Shown: piece by piece, positions 6,180 to 12,114 of the stretch
Layout of the letters: each line of letters starts with the position of its first letter
Position numbering within the stretch: position 1 is the first letter of the stretch
NCBI GenBank assembly: GCA_003140935.1
Contig: PLLJ01000015.1
Span: 33,025-73,188 of the forward strand
DNA: 40,164 nucleotides
Reading direction: 5' to 3'
Source of the DNA: Candidatus Omnitrophota bacterium
GTDB lineage: Bacteria; Omnitrophota; Omnitrophia; Omnitrophales; Aquincolibacteriaceae
The notes under the pieces: model-generated
Told to the model about the DNA's origin: nothing
The model's database searches: none
The model's input: the letters and a program-made list of their open reading frames with translations, nothing else
Made by a program: the position numbers and the translations under genes

Positions 6180-7439
6180 GTGCCCGAATCTTTCAATAAG
6201 CGCTGCCCCGCATGCGGTGCTTTGAATCGTAGAACTCTAGAAGAATGCTTTATCTGCGGGATCTCACTTGCGGAGGATGAGACTCAAGCCGCCAAGGACA
6301 AGGTCCCGGGTTCTGAAGCCATCTCTGCGGTGACCCCGTTGGGTTCGAAGGCCAAGCGAAGCAAGCCAAGACCCAAAGAGGACGCAGAGCGAAACAAGCC
6401 AAGACCCAAAGAGGACGCAGAGCGAAACAAGCCAAGACCCAAAGAGGAGGCCAAGCGAAGCAAGCCAAAACCCAAAGAGGAAGCCAAGCGAAGCAAGCCA
6501 AGACCCAAAGAGGAGGCAAAGCGAAGCAAGCCAAGGCCCAAAGAGGACCATGCGAAAGGCGGTTCTGCATGGAGCATGGGACCTGCGTTAGGGAAGATCG
6601 TTCTATTGCTCCGGGCAATTGCAGGGAAGATCGTTCTATTGCTCCGGGCAATTGCAGGGAAGATCGTTCTATTGCTCCGGGCAGTTGCAGGGAAGATCGT
6701 TCTATTTCTCTGGGCAGTTGCAGGGAAGATCGTTCTATTTCTCCGGGCGGTTGTCTTGCTGTTTTTCCATGCGCTCAAGGGATGCCTCTTCTTGATTGCC
6801 AAAGGAGTTCTGTTCACGATCACAAGGGGGAAGGCACTTCTATTCCTTTTCAAAAAAAGTCCGGTGACCCTGGCCCCCGTTGCCATTCTCGCGTTGGCGA
6901 TCTGGCTCAAGTGCGATGTGCCAAGTCAAAGGTGGATACAAGCCCCCTTTTATTCTGTTTCGAATTATTTTAAACAGGTTGTCTCCCGAGTGGCCGACGC
7001 CGCAACGTCTCGAGTATCCCCCGAAACGGACCCTCTGCGGAAGGGCCCTTTCTTGTTCATCCGGGAGCCTTCTGTCCCGGGATTTCCCATTATGATCGCT
7101 TCCATGATCACCTATGCCGAGTGTCAGGAATTTTCAAGCCGATTTGGTCGAGATCCAACGGTGCTATCGTCACGATGCATTCCCAACGTAGGTCAATGCG
7201 ACCGTTTCTTTCGTCACGAGCCAAGTCAAGATTGGTACGTCACACTTCAATTCCCTGGCGAATTCGAAACCGTGAATATTTTCCGCTTCGGCAGTACGAA
7301 GAACATGCTTGAATCTGTCAGAGGGTATCTGGAGAAAATGTCGGCGTTCATGAAACCATACTCATCGCGCCCCTACGTCATGCACGTTATTTCTCCCCAA
7401 GGAGAAGTCGATATGGCTAGGGGGCAGTTGAAGAAATAA
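6180..7439 (+). CDS. Zinc-ribbon membrane protein built from 11-residue repeats
   Basis: 419 residues from GTG 6180 (TGAGG about ten bases upstream). Not recognised as a known family. An N-terminal zinc ribbon has Cys9-x2-Cys12 and Cys23-x2-Cys26. Residues 58-123 are six copies of an 11-residue basic repeat (AKRSKPRPKEE); residues 138-192 are five copies of an 11-residue hydrophobic repeat (GKIVLLLRAIA). More hydrophobic sequence follows to about residue 245, including TLAPVAILALAIWL, then a globular C-terminal domain (PGFPIMIASMITYAECQEF to HVISPQGEVDMARG). The hydrophobic array, with Lys and Arg at fixed spacing, probably lies in or along the membrane. Both arrays are 33-bp tandem repeats in DNA, so the gene probably grew by slippage. 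A real protein is likely because the frame survives both arrays; the function is unknown. Confidence 0.72.
   Translation: MPESFNKRCPACGALNRRTLEECFICGISLAEDETQAAKDKVPGSEAISAVTPLGSKAKRSKPRPKEDAERNKPRPKEDAERNKPRPKEEAKRSKPKPKEEAKRSKPRPKEEAKRSKPRPKEDHAKGGSAWSMGPALGKIVLLLRAIAGKIVLLLRAIAGKIVLLLRAVAGKIVLFLWAVAGKIVLFLRAVVLLFFHALKGCLFLIAKGVLFTITRGKALLFLFKKSPVTLAPVAILALAIWLKCDVPSQRWIQAPFYSVSNYFKQVVSRVADAATSRVSPETDPLRKGPFLFIREPSVPGFPIMIASMITYAECQEFSSRFGRDPTVLSSRCIPNVGQCDRFFRHEPSQDWYVTLQFPGEFETVNIFRFGSTKNMLESVRGYLEKMSAFMKPYSSRPYVMHVISPQGEVDMARGQLKK
6351..6548 (+). repeat. 33-bp tandem repeat, six copies (basic repeat)
   Basis: Six in-frame 33-base units encode AKRSKPRPKEE and variants (AERNKPRPKED, AKRSKPKPKEE). 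Units differ by a few bases, mostly at codons 2, 4 and 11. Confidence 0.95.
6591..6755 (+). repeat. 33-bp tandem repeat, five copies (hydrophobic repeat)
   Basis: Five in-frame 33-base units starting GGGAAGATCGTTCTATT encode GKIVLLLRAIA and variants (GKIVLFLWAVA, GKIVLFLRAVV). The first two units are identical. Same unit length as the neighbouring array but unrelated sequence. Confidence 0.95.
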
Positions 7440-7600
7440 CCGGACCCTTCGCCGCTCCTGCGCGCGATCATGCTTTTATAGAACGTGGGACCGATCACGA
7501 GAAATAAAAGAAAATGAAGATCAAGATCGGAAAAGTCGAGATCTTTGCGACGCTGGGGAGTTGACCCCGGCGCCTGTTAGTTCTTGCTAGGTCTCGCTTT
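7440..7600. other. Gap between the 11-residue-repeat gene and RNA copy A
   Basis: Apart from the remnant at 7514-7564, nothing is seen. CTTTTATAGAA at 7472 and again at 7632 recalls flanking text of the GGTAYC palindromes. The DNA between 7784 and 7930 holds the palindrome at 7807, a G-run and the CCCCCTGCC-TTTTTTT stretch that may end minus- or plus-strand transcripts. Confidence 0.35.
7514..7564 (+). pseudogene. Truncated 5' end of a cyclophilin-like gene (copy 2)
   Basis: ATG 7514 opens MKIKIGKVEIFATL, matching the start of the intact gene at 15241, then GGG AGT TGA ends it after 16 codons. Only about 45 bases of similarity survive. With the copy at 3787 this makes two 5' remnants of one gene within 12 kb of the intact copy. 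Confidence 0.7.
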
Positions 7601-7783
7601 CTTGTCAAAACGTAAAAGGTCAGCTACAGTTCTTTTATAGAAGAAGCGGCGATTTAAAGAGGTTACTTGCTCCGCTAAAGCCTGACCCCATGTGGGCGAG
7701 CACCGTCCTGCGGGACGGGAAATGTGCTAAAGCACCGGGAGATACACTCTCCGCAAAGCCGCGCCATTTTAGCGCGGCTTTTT
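7601..7783 (+). ncRNA. Candidate structured RNA, copy A, ending in a terminator
   Basis: This 183-base element matches 24866-25002 in ordered blocks: CTTGYCAAAACGTAAAAGGT, then AGCGG (7645-7649) and CCGCT (7672-7676) around the almost invariant GATTTAAAGAGGTTACTTGC, then AAATGTGCTAAAG, then CTCCGCAAAGCCGCGC leading into the terminator. Copy A has about 40 extra bases between the second and third blocks. GTGC-TAAA-GCAC and GGAGA/TCTCC hairpins are also possible here. Matched blocks at structural positions suggest a conserved RNA or an untranslated leader with a terminator. No known riboswitch class was recognised. Confidence 0.6.
7755..7783 (+). terminator. Intrinsic terminator of RNA copy A
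   Basis: AAAGCCGCGC (7755-7764) pairs perfectly with GCGCGGCTTT (7772-7781), 7-base loop, followed by TT. The same hairpin with a different loop ends copy B. Confidence 0.85.
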
Positions 7784-7806
7784 GCGTTCAGGAGGCAAAG
7801 TAGAAC

Positions 7807-7819
7807 GGTATCCGATACC
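7807..7819. repeat. GGTAYC palindrome, site 1
   Basis: GGTATC-C-GATACC is a perfect 6-bp inverted repeat around one base, preceded by TAGAAC. Related palindromes lie at 8739-8751, 9871-9883 and 10923-10935, each in an intergenic gap and with similar flanking text. Confidence 0.6.
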
Positions 7820-7930
7820 CGTCGGGACGCCGGCGGGGGGGGGCAATAAAAGCGACCCTGCTTTCCCCCTGCCTTTTTTTAAAGCCGGATCCGGCACTTT
7901 TAGAACCTTCCCGAGCGCTCCTATGTGCGA

Positions 7931-7936
7931 TATAAT
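7931..7936 (+). promoter_or_regulatory. Consensus -10 box just before a decayed gene
   Basis: TATAAT at 7931-7936 lies six bases before ATG 7943. With a 17-base spacer the -35 would be TTCCCG, a weak match. If used, transcription would begin at or near the ATG, giving a leaderless message. Confidence 0.45.
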
Positions 7937-7942
7937 CATTCC

Positions 7943-8100
7943 ATGAGGAAAACAGCATCTCTTCTTGCCGCGATCATTTCTCTTTAGGTTTATCCCCGGC
8001 TCTAGCGAATCCCGGGCCTGTCGGGGAACAAAGGCTCGAGGAGCTGCGTAAAAACTAGGAACAGGCACGCTTGGAGTATCAAGCGGCTTTAATTTCAAAG
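7943..8100 (+). pseudogene. Decayed secreted-protein gene fused upstream of the GNAT gene
   Basis: ATG 7943 opens MRKTASLLAAIIS, a signal-peptide-like start, and hits TAG at 7985. In the neighbouring frame the sense continues: SLGLSPALANPGPVGEQRLE (a plausible cleavage site after ALA), then KN, TAG at 8056, then EQARLEYQAALISK running in frame into the acetyltransferase at 8101. One frameshift and one stop therefore break what looks like a secreted protein. It could also be a lost N-terminal extension of the downstream gene, but GNAT proteins of that family are normally short and cytoplasmic. Confidence 0.55.
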
Positions 8101-8397
8101 ATGAATGTCATCCATGACGCTGAAAAAAAAGAGTTCCGTGTGGAGCTCGGGGAATACCGCGCGATGCTGATGTACGCGAAACGCGGGGACACGCTCGACT
8201 TCTACCACATTTATGTGCCCGACCCTTTCAGGGAACAGAGGGTCGCCGGCAAGATCCTGGTCGCGGCGTTTGAATACGCCCAGAAGGAAGGCCTGAAGGT
8301 CGTGGCCACCTGTCCGTTCATCGCGAACGATTTTCTGAGGCTGTTTCCTCAGTATCAAAAAGGGGTCTCGCCCGGGGAGTTTCCGTTTGTGAAATAA
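8101..8397 (+). CDS. GNAT-family N-acetyltransferase, YjdJ-like short form
   Basis: 98 residues from ATG 8101. It shows the compact acetyltransferase core of the PF14542-type family: FRVELGEYRAMLMYAKRGDT, then the acetyl-CoA segment HIYVPDPFREQRVAGKILVA (a variant of the usual RGKGIA loop), then FEYAQKEGLKVVATCPFIAN with the characteristic Cys-Pro-Phe, ending LFPQYQKG. These small enzymes transfer an acetyl group from acetyl-CoA; substrates are mostly unknown. There is no clear ribosome binding site before ATG 8101, and an in-frame TTG at 8071 is an alternative start; the region upstream is a decayed coding remnant, so translation may be weak. Confidence 0.8.
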   Translation: MNVIHDAEKKEFRVELGEYRAMLMYAKRGDTLDFYHIYVPDPFREQRVAGKILVAAFEYAQKEGLKVVATCPFIANDFLRLFPQYQKGVSPGEFPFVK

Positions 8398-8446
8398 AGG
8401 GAATAAGATAGTGCCGGCACGCAACACAAAAAACAGGAGGTGAAAA

Positions 8447-8725
8447 ATGGCTGTTTATTTCATGTACGGGAAATATTCCAAAGAGGCGCTGGGAAGCATT
8501 TCCGCCGAGAGGACCAAAAAGGCGGCGGAAGTGATCGCAAAGGCCGGAGGCAAGCTGGTTTCCGCCTACGCGCTTCTGGGAAAATACGACCTCGTGGCGA
8601 TCACTAATTTTCCCGGGACCACGGAAGTGATGAAGGCTTCGATCGCGCTCAATAAATTGACCGGTATTGCCTTCACCAGTTTTCCCGCGATCCCCGTTGA
8701 GGAGTTTGACAAGATCAAGGAATAA
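8447..8725 (+). CDS. GYD domain protein
   Basis: 92 residues, near the normal length of the GYD family (PF08734), with an excellent ribosome binding site (AGGAGGTGAAAA before ATG). Motifs: FMYGKYSKEALGSI, the helix KKAAEVIAKAGGKLVSAYAL, then GKYDLVAITNFPG, which holds the family's Gly-x-Tyr-Asp core, and a C-terminal ALNKLTGIAFTSFPAI. The fold is a ferredoxin-like alpha/beta barrel found as oligomers; the biochemical role is unknown. It sits 35 bases upstream of a sensor kinase gene on the same strand, and the two may share a transcript although a GGTAYC palindrome lies between them. Confidence 0.92.
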   Translation: MAVYFMYGKYSKEALGSISAERTKKAAEVIAKAGGKLVSAYALLGKYDLVAITNFPGTTEVMKASIALNKLTGIAFTSFPAIPVEEFDKIKE

Positions 8726-8738
8726 GCGCCGCAGAAAC

Positions 8739-8751
8739 GGTATCGGATATC
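8739..8751. repeat. GGTAYC palindrome, site 2
   Basis: GGTATC-G-GATATC, preceded by GAAAC, between the GYD gene and the histidine kinase gene. One mismatch from a perfect palindrome. See the sites at 7807, 9871 and 10923. Confidence 0.5.
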
Positions 8752-8760
8752 GTAGAAGGT

Positions 8761-9867
8761 ATGAACCGTATGGAAAACGGTAAGACGCTCGGACAAAGCG
8801 AGGACTATTACCGCAGGCTGGTCCAGGACGCCAACAGCATCATCCTGCGCATGGACACCGAGGGCAGGATCACGTTCCTCAATAAGTTCGCGCAGGAGTT
8901 CTTCGGATTTGAGGAGAAGGAGATCCTGGGCAAGAGCGCCATCGGGACGATCGCGCCGGTGACGGACAGCGCGGGCATGGACCTGAAGGCCATGCTCGAT
9001 GATCTTGTGTGCCATCCCGAGAAGTATGTGAATAACGAAAATGAGAACATGCTCCGCAGCGGGAAGCGCGTGTGGATCTCCTGGACCAATAAGGCCCTCT
9101 CCGACACGAAGGGGGAACCCAAAGAGATCCTCTGCGTCGGGAACGATATCAGCAAGATCAAAGAGGCCGAAGAGCTTTTGAAGCAGATGGACAAGCGGAA
9201 GTCGGCTTTTGTCGCCAATGTTTCCCATGAATTCAAGAACCCCTTGAGCAACATGCAGCTCTCGCTGGACTATGTCCTGGACGGGCTGGCCGGCGAGGTG
9301 AGCGAGAAACAGCGGGAGGCGCTTGCGATCGCCCTCAGAAGCACGCAAAGGCTGATCCGGCTGGTCACGGACCTCCTCGATCTTTCGAAGATCGAAGCGG
9401 GAAAGATGACGTTGAAAAAAGAAAGCTTCGGGATCGCCGCCCTGGCCGGGGAGGTCCTCGCCGCCGAACGCAATATGATCTCAGAAAAAAACCTGACGCT
9501 TGGGAAAGAATTTTCAGAGAGCGCGGGCGAGGTCCTGGCGGACCGTGACAAGCTGACCGAGGTCCTCATCAATCTGCTCAGTAACGCCGTCAAATACACG
9601 CCTTCCGGCGGAAGGATCACCCTCCGCCTGTCCGGGACGGAGAAGGAAGTCCGTTTTGAAATAGCCGATTCGGGGCCGGGGATCGCCCAAGAGGATTTCC
9701 ATAAGCTCTTCGATAAGTTCGAGCGGCTGACCGCCGAAAAACAGGAAGGGACCGGCCTGGGCCTTCCCATCGCCAAGGATATCGTCGAGCTTCATCAGGG
9801 CAGGATCTGGGTCGAAAGCGAATTAGGAAAAGGCAGTAAATTTATTTTTACGCTGCCCAGGAAATAG
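8761..9867 (+). CDS. Cytoplasmic PAS-domain sensor histidine kinase
   Basis: 368 residues. An N-terminal PAS domain (about 15-125; ILRMDTEGRITFLNKFAQEF, VWISWTNKALSD, ILCVGNDISKIKEAEE) is followed by a HisKA dimerisation domain with the phospho-acceptor His156 in VSHEFKNPLSN, then an HATPase_c domain: N box LINLLSNAVKYTPSGG, G1 ADSGPGIA, F box FDKFERL, G2 GTGLGLPIAKDIVELH. There is no transmembrane segment, so it senses an internal signal. No response regulator lies beside it, so it is an orphan kinase. ATG 8761 or the in-frame ATG 8770 could start it; GTAGAAGG lies just before the first. A small palindrome and T-run end the gene. Confidence 0.95.
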   Translation: MNRMENGKTLGQSEDYYRRLVQDANSIILRMDTEGRITFLNKFAQEFFGFEEKEILGKSAIGTIAPVTDSAGMDLKAMLDDLVCHPEKYVNNENENMLRSGKRVWISWTNKALSDTKGEPKEILCVGNDISKIKEAEELLKQMDKRKSAFVANVSHEFKNPLSNMQLSLDYVLDGLAGEVSEKQREALAIALRSTQRLIRLVTDLLDLSKIEAGKMTLKKESFGIAALAGEVLAAERNMISEKNLTLGKEFSESAGEVLADRDKLTEVLINLLSNAVKYTPSGGRITLRLSGTEKEVRFEIADSGPGIAQEDFHKLFDKFERLTAEKQEGTGLGLPIAKDIVELHQGRIWVESELGKGSKFIFTLPRK

Positions 9868-9870
9868 AAC

Positions 9871-9888
9871 GGTACCGGGTACCTTTTT
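9871..9888 (+). terminator. GGTAYC palindrome with T-run after the histidine kinase (site 3)
   Basis: GGTAC-CGG-GTACC (9871-9883) followed by TTTTT forms a short hairpin and U-run three bases after the kinase stop. It is the same repeat family as sites at 7807, 8739 and 10923. The stem is only five pairs, so termination would be weak. Confidence 0.5.
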
Positions 9889-9912
9889 GTGAATCATCCA
9901 TAAGGAGCCAAC

Positions 9913-10479
9913 ATGAAAAATCTTAAAGAAATAATGGTTTTCCTCCTGGGTTTTATGCCGTGGATCTTGTTCCTCTTCTTTTCCGGCTCAACCTTTGCCA
10001 GTCTGGAACGGTCGATCCTCATCGGTCTTTTGGCCAGTTTGATCTTCGGGTTCAGGGAATTGCGCGGGGGTTTTCTCCTTCAGTGGGGCACTTTGATCTT
10101 CTTTCTCTTGTGCGCGGTCACGGTGAACGGCCTGAAATGGATCTTCGTCGCGCAAAGCATGGGGATCATTTCGAACGGCTTTCTCGCTCTTCTGATCTGG
10201 TGGATCCTGCTGATCGGGAAGCCTTTTACTTTGCAATATGCCCGGGCGGACCTTCCCAAAGAGCAATGGGACGACCCCGCCCTCATCCAGAGCTGCCGGT
10301 TTTTGGCCGTTGTTTGGGCGTTCTTATTGACTTTTTTGGCGCTCATCGCCGCTTTTAAAAGTTTCAAGCCCGGCCTCTACCCTGACGGGGTTTATTTCGG
10401 CATCAGCCTCGTGATGATCGCCGGAGGAGTCGTTTTCACCACGGTGTATAAAAATTATAAACGCAGTCAGCGCGCATAA
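9913..10479 (+). CDS. Multi-pass membrane protein of unknown function
   Basis: 188 residues with about six hydrophobic segments: EIMVFLLGFMPWILFLFF, SILIGLLASLIFGF, WGTLIFFLLCAVTVNGL, LALLIWWILLIG, FLAVVWAFLLTFLALIAAF and GISLVMIAGGVVFTTV. A cytoplasmic or periplasmic loop TLQYARADLPKEQWDDP lies between the fourth and fifth. A good ribosome binding site (AAGGAGCC) precedes ATG. I do not recognise a named family, although the Gln-Tyr-Ala-Arg loop flanked by Trp-rich helices recalls uncharacterised conserved membrane proteins. Followed by a hairpin repeat region. Confidence 0.85.
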   Translation: MKNLKEIMVFLLGFMPWILFLFFSGSTFASLERSILIGLLASLIFGFRELRGGFLLQWGTLIFFLLCAVTVNGLKWIFVAQSMGIISNGFLALLIWWILLIGKPFTLQYARADLPKEQWDDPALIQSCRFLAVVWAFLLTFLALIAAFKSFKPGLYPDGVYFGISLVMIAGGVVFTTVYKNYKRSQRA

Positions 10480-10506
10480 ACGGAACGCACGAACTGCCCT
10501 TCCTTT

Positions 10507-10608
10507 TAATAAAAGTCAGTGCTGTCCCAATACCTATCAATTTCAACGGAGCTGAAATTGGGGCTGTACTGACTACCCTTTCATTTAAATAAAAGTCAGT
10601 GCTGTCCC
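10507..10608. repeat. Hairpin repeat of the CCAAT/ACC-loop family, copy 2
   Basis: TAATAAAAGTCAGTGCTGTC (10507-) returns about 80 bases later (10586-10608), bracketing two hairpins: CAATTTCA/TGAAATTG (10538-10545/10553-10560) and GTACTGACT/AGTCAGTGC (10566-10574/10594-10602, one G.T pair). As in the array at 5967, the left arm of the second hairpin is followed by ACC and an A/T-rich loop, but the stem sequence is different. Confidence 0.8.
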
Positions 10609-10696
10609 CATCGGGGAGGCAACTTTTTTACTGACAAAGCCGCCCGCAAGGACTATGTTACTATGTGTCGTTTCACTAACACCAAAGGAGCGAAAT

Positions 10697-10879
10697 ATGG
10701 CAAAGATGATCGATTCAGGATGGAGCAAAACTTCAACGCCCAAGCTTTCAAAGGAAGAGCTGAATACGCGCATTCAAAAGAAAGCCAGGGAGATTTGGGA
10801 GAAAAAAGGGTGCGTTTCAAACAATGACCTTGAGATCTGGCTCGAGGCCGAAAGATTAGTGAAGAGCGGAAAGGCGTAA
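10697..10879 (+). CDS. Small DUF2934 protein
   Basis: 60 residues from ATG 10697 (AAAGGAG, six bases upstream). The C-terminal half, TRIQKKAREIWEKKGCVSNN followed by DLEIWLEAERLV, matches the short DUF2934 motif in which an Arg/Ala-x-Glu-x-Trp helix is followed by Asp-x-x-x-Trp-x-x-Ala-Glu. These tiny proteins are common as single domains or as tails; their function is unknown. The N-terminus is polar (MIDSGWSKTSTPKLSK). It stands between a hairpin repeat and the sirtuin gene and has no obvious partner. Confidence 0.85.
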   Translation: MAKMIDSGWSKTSTPKLSKEELNTRIQKKAREIWEKKGCVSNNDLEIWLEAERLVKSGKA

Positions 10880-10922
10880 AAAACCGGTTGGCGGAAAGAG
10901 AACACCTGATCTTTTATAGATC

Positions 10923-10935
10923 GATACCGGGTACC
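10923..10935. repeat. GGTAYC palindrome, site 4
   Basis: GATACCGGGTACC, an imperfect member of the GGTAYC palindrome family, 25 bases before the sirtuin start, preceded by CTTTTATAGATC. Confidence 0.45.
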
Positions 10936-10960
10936 CTTCGAATTTCATTCGAGGTATCCC

Positions 10961-11737
10961 ATGGCTCCAACGGCTGACTCCAAAATAAAAGAAGTCGCAA
11001 AGCTTCTTAAAGTCTGTAAGAGCATTCTGTTTATCACCGGCGCGGGGATCTCTGCGGATTCGGGGCTCCCGACCTACCGGGGGTTGGGCGGCCTTTATGA
11101 GAAGGACGCGACCGAAGACGGCATTCCGATCGAGACGGCGCTTGCCGGCGAGACCCTCCGGCAGAAGCCCGAGGTCACGTGGAAATACCTTTCCCAGATA
11201 GAAAAAAGATGCCGGGGAGCCCGGTATAACCGCGCTCACGAGATCATTGCGGAGACGGAGCGGCATTTCGAACGGGTCTGGGTACTGACGCAGAATATCG
11301 ACGGGTTTCACCACGCGGCGGGCTCCAGGAACGTCATCGATATCCACGGGGATATGCATGACCTCCGGTGTGAAAAATGCGGCTGGAAGACCCGGGTCGA
11401 GGATTATGACGGCCTGAGCATTCCGCCGTGCTGTCCGGAATGTCATTCGATCGCCCGGCCGGACGTTGTTTTCTTCGGGGAATTACTGCCGTTGCCTAAA
11501 GTGAACCTCATGGAGCGGGAGGTCGCGCAGCCGTTCGATATCTATTTTTCCATCGGGACGACGAGCGTGTTCCCCTACATCCGGCACCCCATGGCACTTG
11601 CGTCCCATCTCCGGAGACCCACCGTGGAGATCAACCCCGACGAGACCGAGATCTCCGATTGGGTGGACACTCAAATTCCCCTTGGCGCCGCGGAGGCGCT
11701 TGAAGCCATCTGGAAAGAGCTTAGCATTGCTTCTTGA
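10961..11737 (+). CDS. Sir2-family NAD-dependent protein deacylase
   Basis: 258 residues, the normal bacterial sirtuin size. NAD-binding GAGISADSGLPTYRG (about residues 27-41), TQNIDGFH, catalytic His129 in IDIHGDMHD, a zinc ribbon with CEKC and CCPEC, then RPDVVFFGELLP and GTTSVFPY. Sirtuins remove acyl groups from lysines, consuming NAD and releasing nicotinamide. The usual sirtuin GAGISxxSGIP(T/D)(Y/F)R is conserved apart from minor changes. ATG 10961 follows GAGG at good spacing. It is followed by a small membrane protein gene. A strict deacetylase versus desuccinylase preference cannot be decided: no clear Tyr-x-x-Arg pair was found in the cofactor loop. Confidence 0.95.
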   Translation: MAPTADSKIKEVAKLLKVCKSILFITGAGISADSGLPTYRGLGGLYEKDATEDGIPIETALAGETLRQKPEVTWKYLSQIEKRCRGARYNRAHEIIAETERHFERVWVLTQNIDGFHHAAGSRNVIDIHGDMHDLRCEKCGWKTRVEDYDGLSIPPCCPECHSIARPDVVFFGELLPLPKVNLMEREVAQPFDIYFSIGTTSVFPYIRHPMALASHLRRPTVEINPDETEISDWVDTQIPLGAAEALEAIWKELSIAS

Positions 11738-11776
11738 TGAGAAAGGCGGCCGGTGCCATTCGACGGCGGGAATAAG

Positions 11777-12076
11777 ATGCGATCCTTGATCAAGCATATC
11801 CATGCCTTCTACAAGTATGATTGCTGCTGGCCCTACGCGGTCTCGTTTTTTTTAACCCTCATGATTTATTACCTCGATTTCTTCCGGGCCGGCACACGCT
11901 GCCATTGGGCCAGTCCCGTGGCTTACGGGATCCTCCTCGCTTATTTTTTGTACAATCTTCATCTTTATTCCCGGGGCAAGATCAAGGCAACGAATGCTCC
12001 CTTCGCCCTATTATTCTTATCGTTCAAATTAACCGTTTTGGGATTAGTATTATGTCTGCTTTATGTCCTAAGATAA
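11777..12076 (+). CDS. Small membrane protein
   Basis: 99 residues from ATG 11777 (GGCGGG upstream); GTG 11753 is an alternative start. Three hydrophobic segments: PYAVSFFLTLMIYYLDFF, PVAYGILLAYFLYNLHLY and FALLFLSFKLTVLGLVLCLL, with short charged linkers (SRGKIKATN). No known family was recognised. It lies 39 bases after the sirtuin gene and 38 bases before the malic enzyme gene on the same strand. A longer frame overlapping it in another phase is only an upstream extension of the malic enzyme frame. Confidence 0.7.
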   Translation: MRSLIKHIHAFYKYDCCWPYAVSFFLTLMIYYLDFFRAGTRCHWASPVAYGILLAYFLYNLHLYSRGKIKATNAPFALLFLSFKLTVLGLVLCLLYVLR

Positions 12077-12114
12077 CGGTCCCGGCACACGGGGAACGAA
12101 CCAGGGAGTCCGCC

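Noticed and set aside
6250..6910. Minus-strand frames with leucine- or phenylalanine-rich repeats
   Set aside because: They are the antisense of the two 33-bp arrays; the plus frame has a zinc ribbon and a globular C-terminus, the others do not.
11821..12114. 98-codon N-terminal extension of the malic enzyme
   Set aside because: It overlaps a separate membrane-protein frame, has no family similarity, and ATG 12115 with GGGAG gives the normal enzyme length.
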